Shown here: one piece after another, positions 23,249 to 36,980 of the stretch
Position numbering within the stretch: the first letter of the stretch is position 1
Layout of the letters: each line of letters opens with the position of its first letter
Source: Ophiostoma sp. CBS 140.51
Lineage: Eukaryota; Ascomycota; Sordariomycetes; Ophiostomatales; Ophiostomataceae
Direction of reading: 5' to 3'
Length of the DNA stretch: 64,000 nt
Assembly: GCA_029298735.1 (NCBI GenBank)
Contig: JANSLP010000006.1
Span: forward strand, 310,001 to 374,000
The notes under the pieces: generated by a model
What the model was told of the DNA's origin: nothing
The model's input: the letters and a program-made list of their open reading frames with translations, nothing else
Databases searched by the model: none
Translations under genes and position numbers: made by a program

Positions 23249-25300
23249 TGTATTGGAAGTTGTAAATCAAAATCCGGTAGCAGCCGAGATCGCCCAGACA
23301 CTCGATCCGAGTCGACGTTTGTTGACTTTGTGCAGATTTCGGTGTAAGAGAAAACAAGAAAACGAGAAAACGAGAAAATGAGAAAACCGTCAATGTCGCT
23401 CGGTTTTAGCTGACGGGGGCAGCTTGCCCCGTCGACAGCGTTAAATCAGTGGGTGGAAAGCCGTTGGGGTAACGCGGTCCAACAAGAAGAGGACGACCAG
23501 AGTTTGTTTACCAAAGCCGAGTTTTGGCGAAACATGAACACACGGGACGGTGGTAGTAGTGGTAATTGTCGTCGTCGTCGTCGTCGTCGTCGTCGTTGCT
23601 CTTGTCGTCAATGTTATCGTCTGTATTGGTGCTCGTGGTTCGAGTTGTGCTGGGGCGTAGATCAACGGTCAACTTGTGTTGTTCGTCGAGATTGTCAGTG
23701 TCGTCAGTGTTACTTCTGTGCAATGGTGGAACGCTGCAGAAAGATGCTCGACGATGACGAATGAAACCCAAGAGGGAGTGAATGAATGGATAGAAGAAGA
23801 GGATAAACGATGAGTGGGAAGGGAAACCGATGCTGGTGATCGAGAGGGGGATGAGAGGGAATATATAGAAAATAGATGAACAGGTATGAGGGAGGGAAAA
23901 GAAAGAAAAAAGAGGATGGGTGGGAGGTGGGAGGTGGGAGGATAATATAATATAAACAGAGAACAGGGAAAGAAGAGAAAGGAGTCGACCACGAGTCAGG
24001 GACAGAGAGCTAAGAGCTGTGCGTGATGGAGACTAAAGTAACGGGCATGCAGGCCAGTCAAGCCAGTCAAACGTGGAGAGAAAGAGAGGGTCAAGATCTC
24101 ACAGAGAGAGCCGTCGCCAAGATGGGAATCAAATACACTCTTCGATCAAAAGAAAGGAGGAGAGGTGGAGGAGGAAGAGACGCGAGAGGAGGGGGGGTGT
24201 AGGAAAACAAAATAGGGCGGCGACAAAAGGTGGGCTGCCAGGAGTATTTATTTCTTATGATGCAGATTGTGACTTGTAGGGAAAGCGCGACTAAGAGGGG
24301 AGTGGAAGAGGAGGAGAGTAGAGAGAGTAGAGGAGGAGAGAGAATAAAAAAATAAAGAAAGGAAAGAGGCAGATGAGTAAAGAGAAGGAGCGATGTGCAG
24401 CGGAGGGGTGTAAGTGGCGGCGAATGTGGGTTTATATTTTTTGGTGGTGGGTGTGTGTAAGATAGAGCCTGGGACTGTGAGGGAAGCGGCAACCGGGAGG
24501 GATGCGAGAAGGTGCAGGTGCGACTGGACGTGGAAGGAGACAAAAAGGAAAGAGCAAAGCAGAACAGAGCAAAACAGCTTTTTCAAGATGGGGTGTGCAG
24601 CTTTGGCGAGGTTGCAGAATCCGCGGAGTGTTTGATTTCTACAGAACGACCAAAGCAGTGTTTCTTGTCTTTTCTTGCTAGTCTTCACTTTTGATCAACT
24701 TGCTTCTCACAAAGGGAGTTGGACGAGGGAATGAGAGACGATGCGGCGAGCTGTACCGACAAAAGAAAGGAGGCTCGGAGGGGGGCCCATTTGTCTTATA
24801 CTTTCCTTTCCATGCCTCCATGTTTTGTCAGGGCACGTTATTTTATCCTTTCTCGCAGTGTTTTTGCTCATTCTTTGAATTCCGTGTTCCCAAGCGCCAT
24901 TACAGCGCCTCCTCCCAAACATCCCAGCATTGGCGGCCGACAACATGCAAAGGCAGACATTATGCTGGAATAGGAAAGATACTTGCTTCAGGTGTCTTAC
25001 AGAGGGCAAGCATTGCTGCAGCCGCCGCAGGAAGGAGGGAGGGAGGGCGAGAAGGAAGGAACGTCCGACCTACGCAAGACTTAGAGCGAAAATGGAAAGA
25101 GGAGGGACACAGAACAGAGAGAGGCTCAAGAGGGAAACAGAAAGGAGAAAAAAAAGAGGGGAAAGCGACAAAGGTAAGAGCGACCGGGGTGGGTGCGTTA
25201 CAAGAGGGACCAACCAATAGCTATTATTGTCCAGCTGCGCAGTGGCTGAGACTCGGGACAAGGCTGGGTTGTTTTTTTAAGGTTTGCACCAAAACGCATT
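23249..25300 (-). promoter_or_regulatory. Purine-asymmetric upstream region of the C2H2 factor
   Basis: The plus strand is strongly A/G-rich (peaks at 23870-23990, 24090-24420 and 25020-25180), so the minus strand, in the sense of the factor, is C/T-rich. In this window C/T-rich sense sequence marks leaders of other genes, so I infer promoter and possibly a long 5' leader here. An imperfect hairpin (ACGGGGGCA/TGCCCCGT) sits at about 23414-23433. The open frames have no domain similarity. Confidence 0.45.
23568..23594. repeat. (GTC)9 microsatellite
   Basis: Nine uninterrupted GTC units, about 320 bp upstream of the C2H2 factor start codon. Confidence 0.95.
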
Positions 25301-28140
25301 AAAGAAGAGTAAAAAGGGAGAAGAGGGAAGAACGAGTGCCAGATGACGGCCGTAGGGACGCAAGACAGGGCCACTTTGTCCAAGCATGCTCCAAAATACG
25401 CCGTACTCTAGGTAATAAATCAAATAATAAATCAAGCAAGCAAGCAAGCAAACAATGAAAACCAACCAAACCAGAAGAGAGAAAGCGTAAATCAAATGCC
25501 TCGCGAGCGTCTTGATTTACGCACAGTTGTAGAATACGCTCGTACATCGTACACTCGTACATGTCCGTACGTTGTCAGTTGCCCCTGTTGTAAATAACAA
25601 GTAAAAGATATGCTATTGACTCGGACCCTGCTCTCTCTTTTCTCGCACACTGACTCGGAGGACTGACGAGGACCAGCACCAGCACCACGAGCCTCCCACA
25701 GGACCCGCCGCCGCCACAGCCAGAAAAAAAGAAAAAGAAGAAAACGCCAGACAGAAAAAATGTCAGAGCACCAGCGCCGGTACCTACACGCAGCACCTGC
25801 TTCCGGGGAAGACCCTCCAACGATTCCCCGGCAGCACCCTGGCTCTTGGAAAGAAAAAAAAAGATGCCAGGGATTGGCTGTTCGGAGACCTAAAGACCCA
25901 AAACCAGAAAACCAAACCACAGGCCCCAGTGGCCAGGCTCTCTCGCATCAGTATGGAGACGCAGGAAAAAAGAAAGAAGATTCCGTCATTCCTTGTTGCT
26001 ATCGCCATTGTATCGTCGTTGCCCGTCGCCGCCTCTTTGCACCGCACCTCCTTTCGCTTCCCTTCTCGTTTTCGGCCAACGTCCCTTCCGATGGACAATT
26101 TCGCATATCGTCTACATTGTTCTTTTTTTCTTCCTTTTCAATTGCCTCGTTTCGTCGTTTCGTCGTTCCGTCTTCCCATAGCCTGGCCATTTGCCTTTTT
26201 CATGGAGCGGCTAGGCATATTTTCTTTTTTGTTCTCGTTTGCTTCTATTTTCTATTGTATTTGCTTCTTCCTTGTAGATACTGTCTATCAATGGCCACGT
26301 TTGCAATCGCCTTTTTCTGGAGTAGAACAAAAAAAGAAAACAAATAGAAGGAAAAGAAAAAAGGGGGTGCGTGGCGTTCTTTGGGTAATGCCTGTTTGCT
26401 TGTTTAAAGTCTTACTCGTGGTTGTGAACTCTGGGTTCGTGACGAAATGCCTTCCCAGTAAACAAGCTTGGCCTGGCCTCAGAAGCGGCCTGCCAGGCTT
26501 TACAAAAAAAAAAAAACCAGTGCCCTGCCTGTTACAGTGGGCAGAGAACGAGTGGAGAGGGCCGCCAAAAAGGGCCTCTGCCAGACGCCACAATAGGTTG
26601 ACTACAGTGCTCGTGCTTGTGTCTTCTTGTGCACCCTGTTTTGTCAGTCTCCATTTCGTTTCCAGCGTATCCTGCCCGCGGTGCCTGGCTTTGGGTACTT
26701 TGTGTGCCTGGGTGCCTGTGTGCCTGTCGCTCTTTGGAGAAAATGACGACGTAAGATACGCAACACATGCATGCGATTTACAGTGGTCCTTGTGTTGGCG
26801 TCTGGCGTCCGTCGCCCGAGATCTTTCTTTGCGCAAATCCGCCAAGACCGGCCAGGTACTCCGGCCAAGAAAGGAGGCCAGTGACTTCTGTCGGGTCGAC
26901 GAAGTAGATGCGTATGTACCTTACGAAACAAAGTATCAGCTTTGCTTTGATTCTCTTGTCCTCGTCCCAAACAACACCACGCCCTTGTCAACCTCTCCAC
27001 TCCTTTCTTCGTTCTCCTTGTATGTTTTTACGTTTTTTTTACGTTCCGTCGTTCTTGTCCTCTCTCCACATGGCCTCCACTCGTCATCGCGCCCTCCGAA
27101 CATCCCAAGAGTTCACTCTTGTTTCCGGCGGCGGGATGGCATTTGTCGCGGACGATGAGCTTGAATATGCTTGGCCCTCTTGGTACAAATTGGAGCAAAG
27201 AAGAAACGGCCAGGGTCTGGCAGGTGCTTTTGCATGGAGAACCCGTTAAAGAGTCAAAAGCGCCCCAAAACGGGCAGGGGTACGAGGAACAGAGAGCTTT
27301 CAGAAAGCAGAGCGAGTGGAGACCGGGGACAACAAGGCAAGAATAAACGGGTTGTTGCCCTTGTTGGACGAGCAAGGGCGACCCAGCAAAATAAAAAAGC
27401 GCATGGAAGAATATAGATAAAAGAAAGAGAAAAATAATAAAAGCACTGACAACCCAAGGAAAAGCGCCCAAACGGCCAGTTAGTACATCGATATGTAGGC
27501 TCAAAGCGCCGCGGTGTACTCCATACGACGATGACGAAGTGCGAGGACTTGAACGGAGTATAGGTAAAAAGAGAAAGTCAAGAACTGTGCCCCCCAAATT
27601 GATCCGGTTGGAGAGCCGTCTGTGGGGCAAACGCGTCGTTTTGCTCCAACCAAAGCTCACCTCTTCTTTTCCTCTGTGCTTCTCACTCTCCCCTCTGCCT
27701 CCTCTCCCTCTTCCTTCTAAATGCAGTATCCCCCAGTCCGCTATTCCTTTCCAACTTTCCCCTACCAACACCCCTGTACATCCACCCTCCTGCACATGCA
27801 CCTGCATTGGGAGGAAGGAAGCGGCATGGGAAAGAAGGAGGGTGAGAGGTGAAGATGGAGGAGAAAAAAAGAAATGTCACTTACAGGAGAAGTACTACTC
27901 GTGCATATTGAAGAAAATAGATTCAAAAATAAATAAGTAAATAGGCCACCCAATAGAGACGTATCAACGAGCACACCACATTGCTGACAACAAAACTGGC
28001 ATGATTATCTTAACTCATTGATCTTAAGGAAGCGGCCACTGTTTTTATCTCATCTGCCCTTCTACTGTGCACCGGATACTTCTCATTCACTCATTTGCAC
28101 GATGTGCAAGCAATAGTTACTCTTTAGGGAAAGTAAAGTG
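25301..28140. other. Gene desert, part 1: no supported gene
   Basis: A 409-codon plus-strand frame (25929-27158) and several minus frames are open, but their translations are runs of Phe/Ser/Leu/Arg from pyrimidine-rich DNA with no domain, no biased third-position use and no credible splicing. A (CAAG)4 run sits at 25433-25448. Nothing else identified. Confidence 0.55.
25433..25448. repeat. (CAAG)4 tetranucleotide repeat
   Basis: Four perfect CAAG units followed by CAAA, in non-coding DNA. Confidence 0.85.
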
Positions 28141-31100
28141 AAAATGAAGACCACAAATACGCACGGTGACAAGCAGCAGGTGAAGGGGTAAGGAGAAAGC
28201 GGGAAGGGGGCGAGTGGACGAGAAGTCGGGGCCAGGATTTGGGACCAACAGGAAGGAGGATCTGGAGGGGAAAGGGTGAAAAGAAAGGGGAAAGAATGCG
28301 AAAAGGGAGGGGAGACGGTTGTCAGGATTGGAACATGCTAAGGGTATCCCACAGAATCGACCGGGCGATTAAAAGAAGCTTGGCTCGATAAACAAACATG
28401 AGTGTAGGACGACACGGGCACAATCGACACGGACGACTCAGGGAGACACAGACGTACAGAAAGAAGAAGGTGGCAGACAAGGGGGTGCCGGGATGCGAGC
28501 AAGAAGACACAGAAAAGACGGCAAAAAGAAGATGAAAAGAAGGCACATCACGAGCTAGAAGGCACATCACGAGAAGCTCGGAGCACTTGCACGTCTTTGC
28601 CCTGCATTGAACACGTTTTTCTGTTGCGTCGAAGCATTCCTTCTTGCGTTTTGACTCCCTGGCTCTCGCTTTCATCCTGGCTCCTTTTGCTCTCACTCAC
28701 GAAAAAAAGACGTTCACAACCATGGTTCACCCCATGATCTGTCAATAAGGATAGTCTTGGGGCACTCAGTAGCTCTTCATTTTACCTTATCGATTTGCCC
28801 ATCCCTTGTCTTCCCTCCGTTCTCTTTTTGTCGACTTCATTCGCTCTTCGGCGTCACCGTCTGTTTTTTTTTGTGTCCGGAAGCTGAACAGGCCAGGAAG
28901 TGGCTCGAGAGCGCTAGCATCGACACAAAATGGGGCGCGCGCGCGGGCTGCGGACAGTCAGAAACCCACTTATTCTTTCTAGAAGGTGCATGGAAGGGAC
29001 GCACAGGACAAGGGAAGGCAAGAAAGGACAGGGTTTAAAAGGCAAGACAACGAGAAAAAGACAAGTGACAACCCGACCCAGGATGCACGTGGACTACGAA
29101 TATGGACTCTGGGAAGAGGAGAAGGAGAGAAAGAGGAGGAGAAGAAGAAGAAGAAGGAGAAGAAGCAAAGGTTCCTGGTGTCGGCGCCGAGGTGTGTCTT
29201 TCTTGCCAGCCGTCAAAGGGGCTCGAGGTCAGACAAATTACGCAACGCAAACCGTCAACATGACAAAATGAGAAGGAAAAAAAAATCAATAATAAAAAGA
29301 GAAAGGATGCGAATTGTGAAGACAAAGCGTGGTTAAAATCGTGAGTAAGGTGGTTGCGGTGTAGTTATGAATCGTGTCTTCGTGGCGAGTCAAGTCGTAG
29401 GAGCAAAATAAAACGAGAAAAGACAAACCCAGATTGGGACACGCTGCATGTTCTGCATGTCTCGTTGCGTGCTCCTTGTTTTTCTTACTTTGCCCCAATC
29501 ACGGATCAACAGGAGGTGCGAGATCTGAACAAGCAAGAAGAATCAAATCGGTCAACGGCCAACAGCTCAACAGCTAGGAACCAACGGCCATAGGTTGACG
29601 AAATGCAACTTTCAACGGCGAGACAAGATAAGGAGAGAACACTCCTCCTCCACAGAAGTACCGAAGTACTCACAGTACTTTGGTACAAGCCCGAAATTGT
29701 GGAGGCGCGGGTGATGCGCGGGTGTGCGCGTGGACAAAACAGGAAAACGATAGCAAAAAGGTCAAAAGAGCAAATAAGCAAGACAGGCAGAAAAAGAAAT
29801 AAGAAAGAAACTCGGAAAAAAGAGGCGCAAATCAAAAGACGTGAGTCGTGGGTCGGAGAAGAACAGCTTGCCCCAGGTGTTGTACTGTTTTAAAGTTGTT
29901 CTAATGCTATATTTCTGCTGTTTCTCGTCTGTTCTGCCCGTCTTTATCTGCATGGCGTTCATGCAGGCCTTTTGCTGCCAATAATCATCGTCCATTGGCT
30001 CTCTCCTTTGGGAAAAAGTTGCAGAAACTCAAAATCAAAACGTCAAATCCAAACTCAAAATCAAAATCAAACCACAGTCAATCCAAGTCCATCTGTGTCA
30101 ATCCCGCCCTTCCAAAGAAACGAATTGACGCCGGCCTTCACTGAAATGTGACAACTGCCAAGGGAAATCCCGACATGGGGTTCCTTTGCCAGTCTTCTTT
30201 CCTCTCCCTTTTCTTCCTCCTCTTCCCACACACCTCCACACCACACCCCCTGCAAGCCGGGAGGCAACCTTTCTTGGGGTTTTCACACCCCAGTCCACAA
30301 GGCGGCTCTGCTCGTGCTGTGCACCAGGCCGACAGGCCGCTTTGTAGGCCGCTCCCAAAAGGGTGTAGACTGGCTTGACTGGCAATGATGCGCAGTCTTT
30401 TTCTTTTTCTTTGCTTGCCCTTTGCTTTTTCCCTTTGCCTTTGCCTCTGTCTCATTTTTATTTCGTCGCTTCAATCTCTGGTACGATCAGGGGGTGGTTC
30501 CATATTTGTAAAGAGCGCGGAACTTCAGAACTCACGCTGTATCTTGCAGGTCCCTTTCCCACTAACACGACACAGATAATCTACAGCGGCAATACCCACG
30601 AATTACAGCACACAACAGGAGGGAAGGAGGGAAGGTTGCACAAGGTTTGCTGCAGAGTCACAATATGTCGTAGACACACCACGCTCCTCCTTCTCTTGTC
30701 TTTCCTTTTGTTTCTGTCTCTTCCTTGCAATTCAGACAATACGCCCTGTAGGGAAATACCAAACGCCAAAAGTTCCGAACAGAGAAGGCAAGCCAAATCA
30801 GAGCAGAAAAGGTGAGACACACTGACAGGAAGTAGCAGGGGCTTGGCTAGCTGACAACCACCCGCCCGTCTCGACAGCGTAATACAGTACAGATCACAGG
30901 AATCTTTCCATATCTAGTACTCGGCGAAAGCGAGCGTCCATACCTCTTGATGGATGTCGAAATTGCTTTACGTCTTACTATATCCTTTTCATTTTGTTTG
31001 AAGAAGTTGAGAAAATCGGCCAGAACGAGTTTCAAAATGAGAGCCTAGCCAGGATGAAGGTTGTGCCACTGCAAAGTGGCCAAACAAGAGCCACTAAAAC

Positions 31101-32300
31101 AAAATGTTCTCTAGAAGCTGTCCCAGCTAGCACATGGACTGCAAACTCAAACCTATGACTTCTCGCCTTGTTTTGCTTCAGAGTTTACGGTCACCACTGA
31201 CGATAGCAAACAAGTCACTGATAAGAGCCAACCGACCGATACCGAAATCGGAGAGCAAGAGTGCGGAGAAGGTGAAAGACGAGGCGAACTCAACTCAGAC
31301 GAGCACTCGTATGTGTCGAATCCCAAGGGAGGTAACTGTGTCTGATATGAAAGGGCGTGTTTTTTTGTTGTGTCTTGACAATGAAATCTCGGTCGTCCTG
31401 TTGGAAGGTTCTTGGCTGCCGAAGGAAAACATGGGTACAAGTTACTGAGCTACGCTGAAAATAAGTGAAAAAAGGCAGGTCACCGCTTTGAGCTCGTCGG
31501 TCAAGAGGTCAAGGACAGCAGTAGATGACGGTCGACGGCAGTAAATGCATGGGACGAGTGCGGCTACACTTTTTTTAATCCAGGTTCTGAAAATTCAGAA
31601 AGTGCTTATTTATGTCGGACAGCAGCCGTGCATGCATCACACTCCCTTTGGGGCGTGTACGACTTGCGCCGTCGTGTATGTCGTGTACATCTTTGGGGCG
31701 TGTATCTTTCATGTCGTCCATGAACAGTTGATGTGTGTTTGTGTGTGTTTTGCTATGTCGTGTGGTACGGTGCATGCCGCCTGCCGTATGTGGGCGATTG
31801 CACTTCCTTTTGCTCTTTCCTCGTCAAGACGGGCATCGCCTTGGTTCTTGCCTTTCTTTCCTCGCTTTGGAGAGAAGAAGAGGTGTTTCCTTGGCGTACA
31901 GCTCAGTGGGGTCCGACTTGGGGACATGTGGGAAGGAAGGAACGAGGGACAGGAAGGGGGAGGGGTGGGGAAAGGAAGGAGCAGGTGGGCGTGTGCGTAA
32001 CGACTGTGGCAAAACAATGATATTGCAAGAGCAGAAAGAGGATAGTAAAGAATATACGGCTGCCACTCACAAGATTCTGGGTTGCAGGTGCCAATTTACG
32101 CAAGGAGAGACAGACGTTCAAGGCGCCGCATCGTGTGTTGACTTTGCTGTCGTGTGTGAGTTTTGTGGCAGAAAGTGGGGTCTCAGTGTAAGTAGAGTGA
32201 TTTTGACTGCACTCAGGTAAAGTTGAGGGGCCGTGTAAAGTGAAGGGAGTTGATGAGGCAAGCGAAGGAGGAGGAGAAACGAAGAAACACAAAAGACGAG
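28141..32300. other. Gene desert, part 2: polypurine tracts, no supported gene
   Basis: Marked by plus-strand polypurine blocks at about 28141-28320, 29105-29168 and 31920-31985, able in principle to form triplex structures. A 14-nt exact direct repeat CTTTGGGGCGTGTA occurs at 31646-31659 and 31691-31704. No protein-coding or RNA gene could be supported. Confidence 0.55.
31646..31704. repeat. 14-nt direct repeat pair
   Basis: CTTTGGGGCGTGTA at 31646 and again 45 bp later at 31691, within G/T-rich sequence containing several GTCGTGTA words. Confidence 0.8.
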
Positions 32301-34980
32301 GGTTGGCGGCAGGCTCCCAGGCTCCAAAGTCACTTTCACTGCCGCATATGTGCAGGTCGAATCAGATGAGGCGAGCAGAGCTGAAAAAGAAAGCAAAGCA
32401 GCGTTGCAGTGGACGTAAAACGTAAAAAAAAAGAAGGTTCTACGACTACAACGTATTTTGGCCCCAACAACAGACCAGCACCGAAAATTATCGGGGTCGT
32501 AGGACTTTTGGGTTCAAGAACATAATATGCAGAAGTACAAACCAAAACAGAAGTCAAGAACAGGAGCATACGAATCGAGACAGAAAAAACAAAGGCGAGG
32601 CCAAAAATGGTGTATCGGCTGCAAGTGTGATTCGATTATTCTCCCCTTATTTTCCGGTATTCTTTCTTTTTCTTCATCTTTTGTTGTTGACAGCCCGATT
32701 AACGGTTAAGCCACTCATCCCTAGATCGAACTTTGACTCTTGGTCAGCCTGCCAGGACAGTTTTGAAAGGAAAGTGAGGAGACAATAAATAACAAACAAA
32801 ATAACGAGGGCGAGTAAATGGCATGCATCCCCTACTGCATGCACTTTAGATACACGAACCCCGAACAATATCGGTTAGGAGGTGACGAATCGTAACTGCC
32901 CAAGTGGTTCTTGTGCTCGCATTATGCTCCAATGGATCTGACTGGTTCCTGGCCGTCAATCTTTCTCTTAAGAAAAAAAAAAGGTCAAGAGAAAAGATAC
33001 AGCTCGACCAATCTCTTGTGCAGCTCAACACCCGCATTGGCAAATCAGTTGTCGATTTCTTGTTTTTTTTTATGAGAAAGCACACGCAGAACACAAAACA
33101 CACAAATAAAAGACAGGGCACTTCAACTGCAGGCTGACGGGCCAAGACCAGGGGTGCACTTTTCCCTCGATGCAGGCCGTGTGGCCTTTTGTCTGGTCAT
33201 TCGCTCGATCTTGCATCCTTCCTTGGGAACAGTGGGTGCCAGCCACCCCTCTCCCTACCTCGATTGAGCAGAATATCTATCTTTGTGTGCAGCATTTCGG
33301 ATTTCTCTTGAACTTTTTTCTGCATGTTCAAGAAAATTTCTGCATATTGAAACAATTACCTGGGTCTCTCACATTTTGATTTTCATTTCATTACGTTTTC
33401 CGTGACGGTCGATAGTTTGCGAATCGATGTCTGCCTGGCTCCATCGAACGCTACATTTACGATCAGAAAAAGAAAGGGACGTTAGAAACAAGCGTTCTCG
33501 ATCAGGATCAGAGCCAACAATTTCCGCGTCGTAAATGCCAACAAACAAAACGCCACAAATACTACCACGGCTTTTTTCAAACTTTCTTTCTCTATTTTTT
33601 TATCATTTCTTTTTATTTTGCGATGAGCACCCTTGTCGTTCCCATCGTAGGTTGTGTCATCTTGTGTGCAAAGGCAGCTGAATCGACGAGAAGATGTGTC
33701 AGATATTTGGCGGACAATGGGAAAAGTTCTACGATCTTGAGATGAGCTGCACTTTTCCCCATGGATCGAGGGCATCGGATAACTGCTTCGTACGAGTATG
33801 TTGGTCAGCAAATTGCAGAGCAGGGGTCTTTGTCTTCCTCGTTCCCACCCCCAAGGCATGCACAGTACCGGGCAAGTCAAGAGATCAGAGACAAACATGA
33901 AAATACGAGACTTTAGCAGCCCCTACAATTTTGGGATTGCATACGTTTAGGCCGCAACAAAGAAAGATTATAATAAATAAAATAACATGAAGCATATTTC
34001 AAACAAAGATAGAGAAGGCTGCCAAATTATGGCCATGGCATTTGCCTTCATCGTAGCCTGCGAAATTGCTCGAGTTACAAAGCTGCATCATCTGAGATGA
34101 GAAAGCTAGGAAGGCTACGACTTGTGCATGTACACTCCCCTCCCGTTTAGTGCTTCGTGCTTTGTAAGATATTGTATTTCGTACTTTGTATTTCGTATCT
34201 TCCGAAATCTCGGGGTCGGCAATTCGTGCCTGCATGCAATGGCAATTGAACAAGACCCATTTGCCTCGTCTCCCTGGTGTGGGTATATGGGCGAGCGGGC
34301 GAGTGGGCGTGCAGTTGCCCAGGATATTAGTGAATATTCATTTGTTTTGGGACCTGACCACAACCAGCATCGCTGATGAGAGGAAGTTCTGCACTAAACA
34401 GTAGCCTCGTCAATTTCACATCATTGTGACCACTCGTTGAAGGGATTGGGGTAGCGAGCCTGATGGTCTTTTCTGCATGCCTGATTGTATGCCGAGTGTG
34501 TTTGGCTTGGCAGGTTGGGGGTACAAAGAAAACGGAGAAATTAGGAGGTACAGTACACTGCAGACGGGCAGTAAAAAGCAGTAAAAGGAGGACCAAAGAG
34601 AACGAAGAGAAAAAAGGCGACTGCCATTTTGGGTCACAAGTTGTGTTTCCCTACATTTCCTACGTTTCTCGTGGTCTACCCGTCTTGTCGATCTCTTGTT
34701 GCGGCCCAAAATCGGGCCTCAGTGTCGGCACCTTGGCCGGCCTCTTTCCCCCCGTTCTCCCCCATTCGAATGGTCTATGCTCGGCGCTCGTGGGGTTATT
34801 CACCGTTGAACGGCCGCCTCTTTCTAGGCAAGAACAGACGACAATAACAGAATAAATTTTTCAACGGCGTCGGCCACTGAGATCAACTCCTACTTGAAAT
34901 CTTTCCTTTTCCGCGGACTGACAGCCGCCAGTGGCCAGGCCACAATCCCAGAGGCCAACACCCTGTCGAGCCTGTCTCCT

Positions 34981-35027
34981 GCCAATCCCCAAGCCAACCC
35001 TCAGGCCAACCCAAAGCCAACGCAGCC
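34981..35027. repeat. Imperfect 12-nt tandem repeat (GCCAACCCNAAG-like)
   Basis: Three to four degenerate units of about 12 nt beginning GCCAA; the following sequence to 35055 contains further CCAAG words. Confidence 0.7.
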
Positions 35028-35099
35028 AAGCCTCCTGGCTCCTGCCAGGCAAGGGAGAACCCGCCGCCACTGGTGCTCTGACTGGCTGGGAAAGAGCTC

Positions 35100-35134
35100 A
35101 CAGGGACAGGACGGGGACAGGACAGGGACAGGCA
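35100..35134. repeat. Imperfect GGGACAGGAC tandem repeat
   Basis: Three degenerate copies of AGGGACAGGAC/CGGGGACAGGAC in tandem, about 75 bp after the neighbouring GCCAA repeat. Confidence 0.75.
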
Positions 35135-36960
35135 CAACAGGAAAGGAATGAGTGGCACAAAGAAATTCGAACCCACTACGGCGTATTCAGTGCCGCTAAC
35201 GAACAGGCCCGTGGCCCAACCAATCCATGTTGGCACGACCCGGGCCTTCCCTTCTCTCCCTTGCAATTGCGTAGTTTGCTGTTGCAACTCGGTGCTTGAG
35301 CTTGTTGAGGAAGAAAAGTGAAAATCAAACTAAAGAAGCGGCAACCCACAATGACGACAGACGTGTGACTTTGTGTTATTTCCTTTGCTTGATGAGCTCT
35401 CAATTTTCCGTGCGGTATTCTGTTCCCGCTCAGGTCAGGCTGATTTCCTGCCTGGCGGCGGCGGGAAACGGGAGCTTCTTTTCTCTTCACAGTATGCTTT
35501 GTGGAGCAGCCTGACAGTAAGTTTAAGTCCGACTAGGAGGGTCGGACGTCATTTGACACTGGTGCTGCCACACTCCGGTCCCTGGGGAAATGTTTGTGGT
35601 TGGTGAAATGGTAGAGGGTGTTGAAGCTCCTTTCCTCGCTTTCCGTTTTTGCTTTATCTTGGCTTCATTTTGAATTCAAGGTTTTGTTCCCACAAATCGC
35701 TTCCGCTTTTCTTTTTCCTTTGCTGCCTGGCGAGCCTGGAACGCTCTCGACCCCTCAACAAAGAGAATGGAAATCAGGAATGTCTGCATAGCAGGGGTAA
35801 TCAAAACGTATCTTACTCTGTATGAAAAGCAGACAACCCCGAAAAGATATTTCCTCGAACGTGCTGTTCTTTCGGTGTCCGTCTCACGAAACCGACGTCG
35901 CATATGGAGTATAATGATGGGCAATGTGTGCTGCTCCCACCGAAAAGAAAGGCAGACATGCAGAAAGCCTTGTATGTTTCATAGGGGTCGGAGACAACCT
36001 GCAAGGAAACAGGCTGGAGAAGTGTGGCTGGTGAAGTCTGGACCAGAGTCTGGACCGTTCTTTTTCTTCGACTCCTCCCTCTTTTTCTTCATGGAATGTG
36101 TAATGACGCTCGTCGCTCCTGTTCGCCGCGCTTTCCCGGTGCTGCGCTGCACCTGTGTGCAACAAACAGATTTTCAGGTATCACCGCTGTGCGTCGCCGC
36201 AGTTTCCCGGCGTGGTGCTGCTTTCAGTCCGCTGCGACAAAGCGACGGCTACTGCTCTCTCACACTTCCCCTCTCCCTTGCGATTTTTACAAGGCGACGG
36301 AGCACGGAGCAGGTCCCCCAAGGCCAGCGCCAACATCCGCCAACACCAGTGCCAAGTGCCACAAACCGCACCACCATCCATGCCAGTGCCACAGATGCAC
36401 CCCTGACCCTTGTGCAGCAAAGAGGGTCTTTCCTTTCTTTCCTTTCCTCCTTTCGCCTCTTTTTTCGCCCCCCTCTCACTCCTTCCACTTCCCCTCCTAC
36501 GTCATTGCCTGTTAGTGGAGGTTGGCTCGCGGTGCGTTTTGATTTTCCTTTGATTTTCTCATGTCGTGAGCTTGCCTCCGGGGACCCTTTGGTTCTGGAC
36601 CCTCGTCTCTCTGATCCTGATACCCTGATTTCGACCCTGATCCTAGCCCCAGACCCTGGTTTCCCTTGCTTACCCTGCCTGGCGTGACCCAGGCTGCCGG
36701 ACACGAGGACAATACGATGCAAACGACAAAGGAAAGGCGATGGGGGAAGGATCGCAGAGTTACGAACATGCATCGTTTTGTTGACGTTTCTGCCTCTTGC
36801 TTGTCATGTCAGTCGTTTCTTGCCAATTGTCTCTTCGGTTCCCATTATTGGTCGATCATGCTGCGGATCGCCTTTTGCTTGTCGTGTTTGATTGTCCCGA
36901 CATTGCCTGCAAGGGCTATGCCTCTGCCTGGGGCCTGCCTGATCGTTTCGCCGTTCTTTT

Positions 36961-36980
36961 GTTTCGTTTCGTTTCGTTTC
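36961..36980. repeat. (GTTTC)4 repeat
   Basis: Four perfect GTTTC units in non-coding DNA. Confidence 0.9.

Noticed and set aside
23112..23393. Upstream open frame overlapping the C2H2 factor start
   Set aside because: It would have to begin at a TTG (23393); no ATG was found in that frame, so a translated uORF is not supported.
25929..27158. 409-codon plus-strand open frame in the desert
   Set aside because: The translation is Phe/Ser/Leu/Arg-rich with basic runs and no domain or coding-like codon use; it is explained by pyrimidine-rich composition.
35767..36687. 306-codon plus-strand open frame
   Set aside because: Low-complexity Ser/Pro/Phe/Leu translation, no domain, no supporting splice or promoter features.
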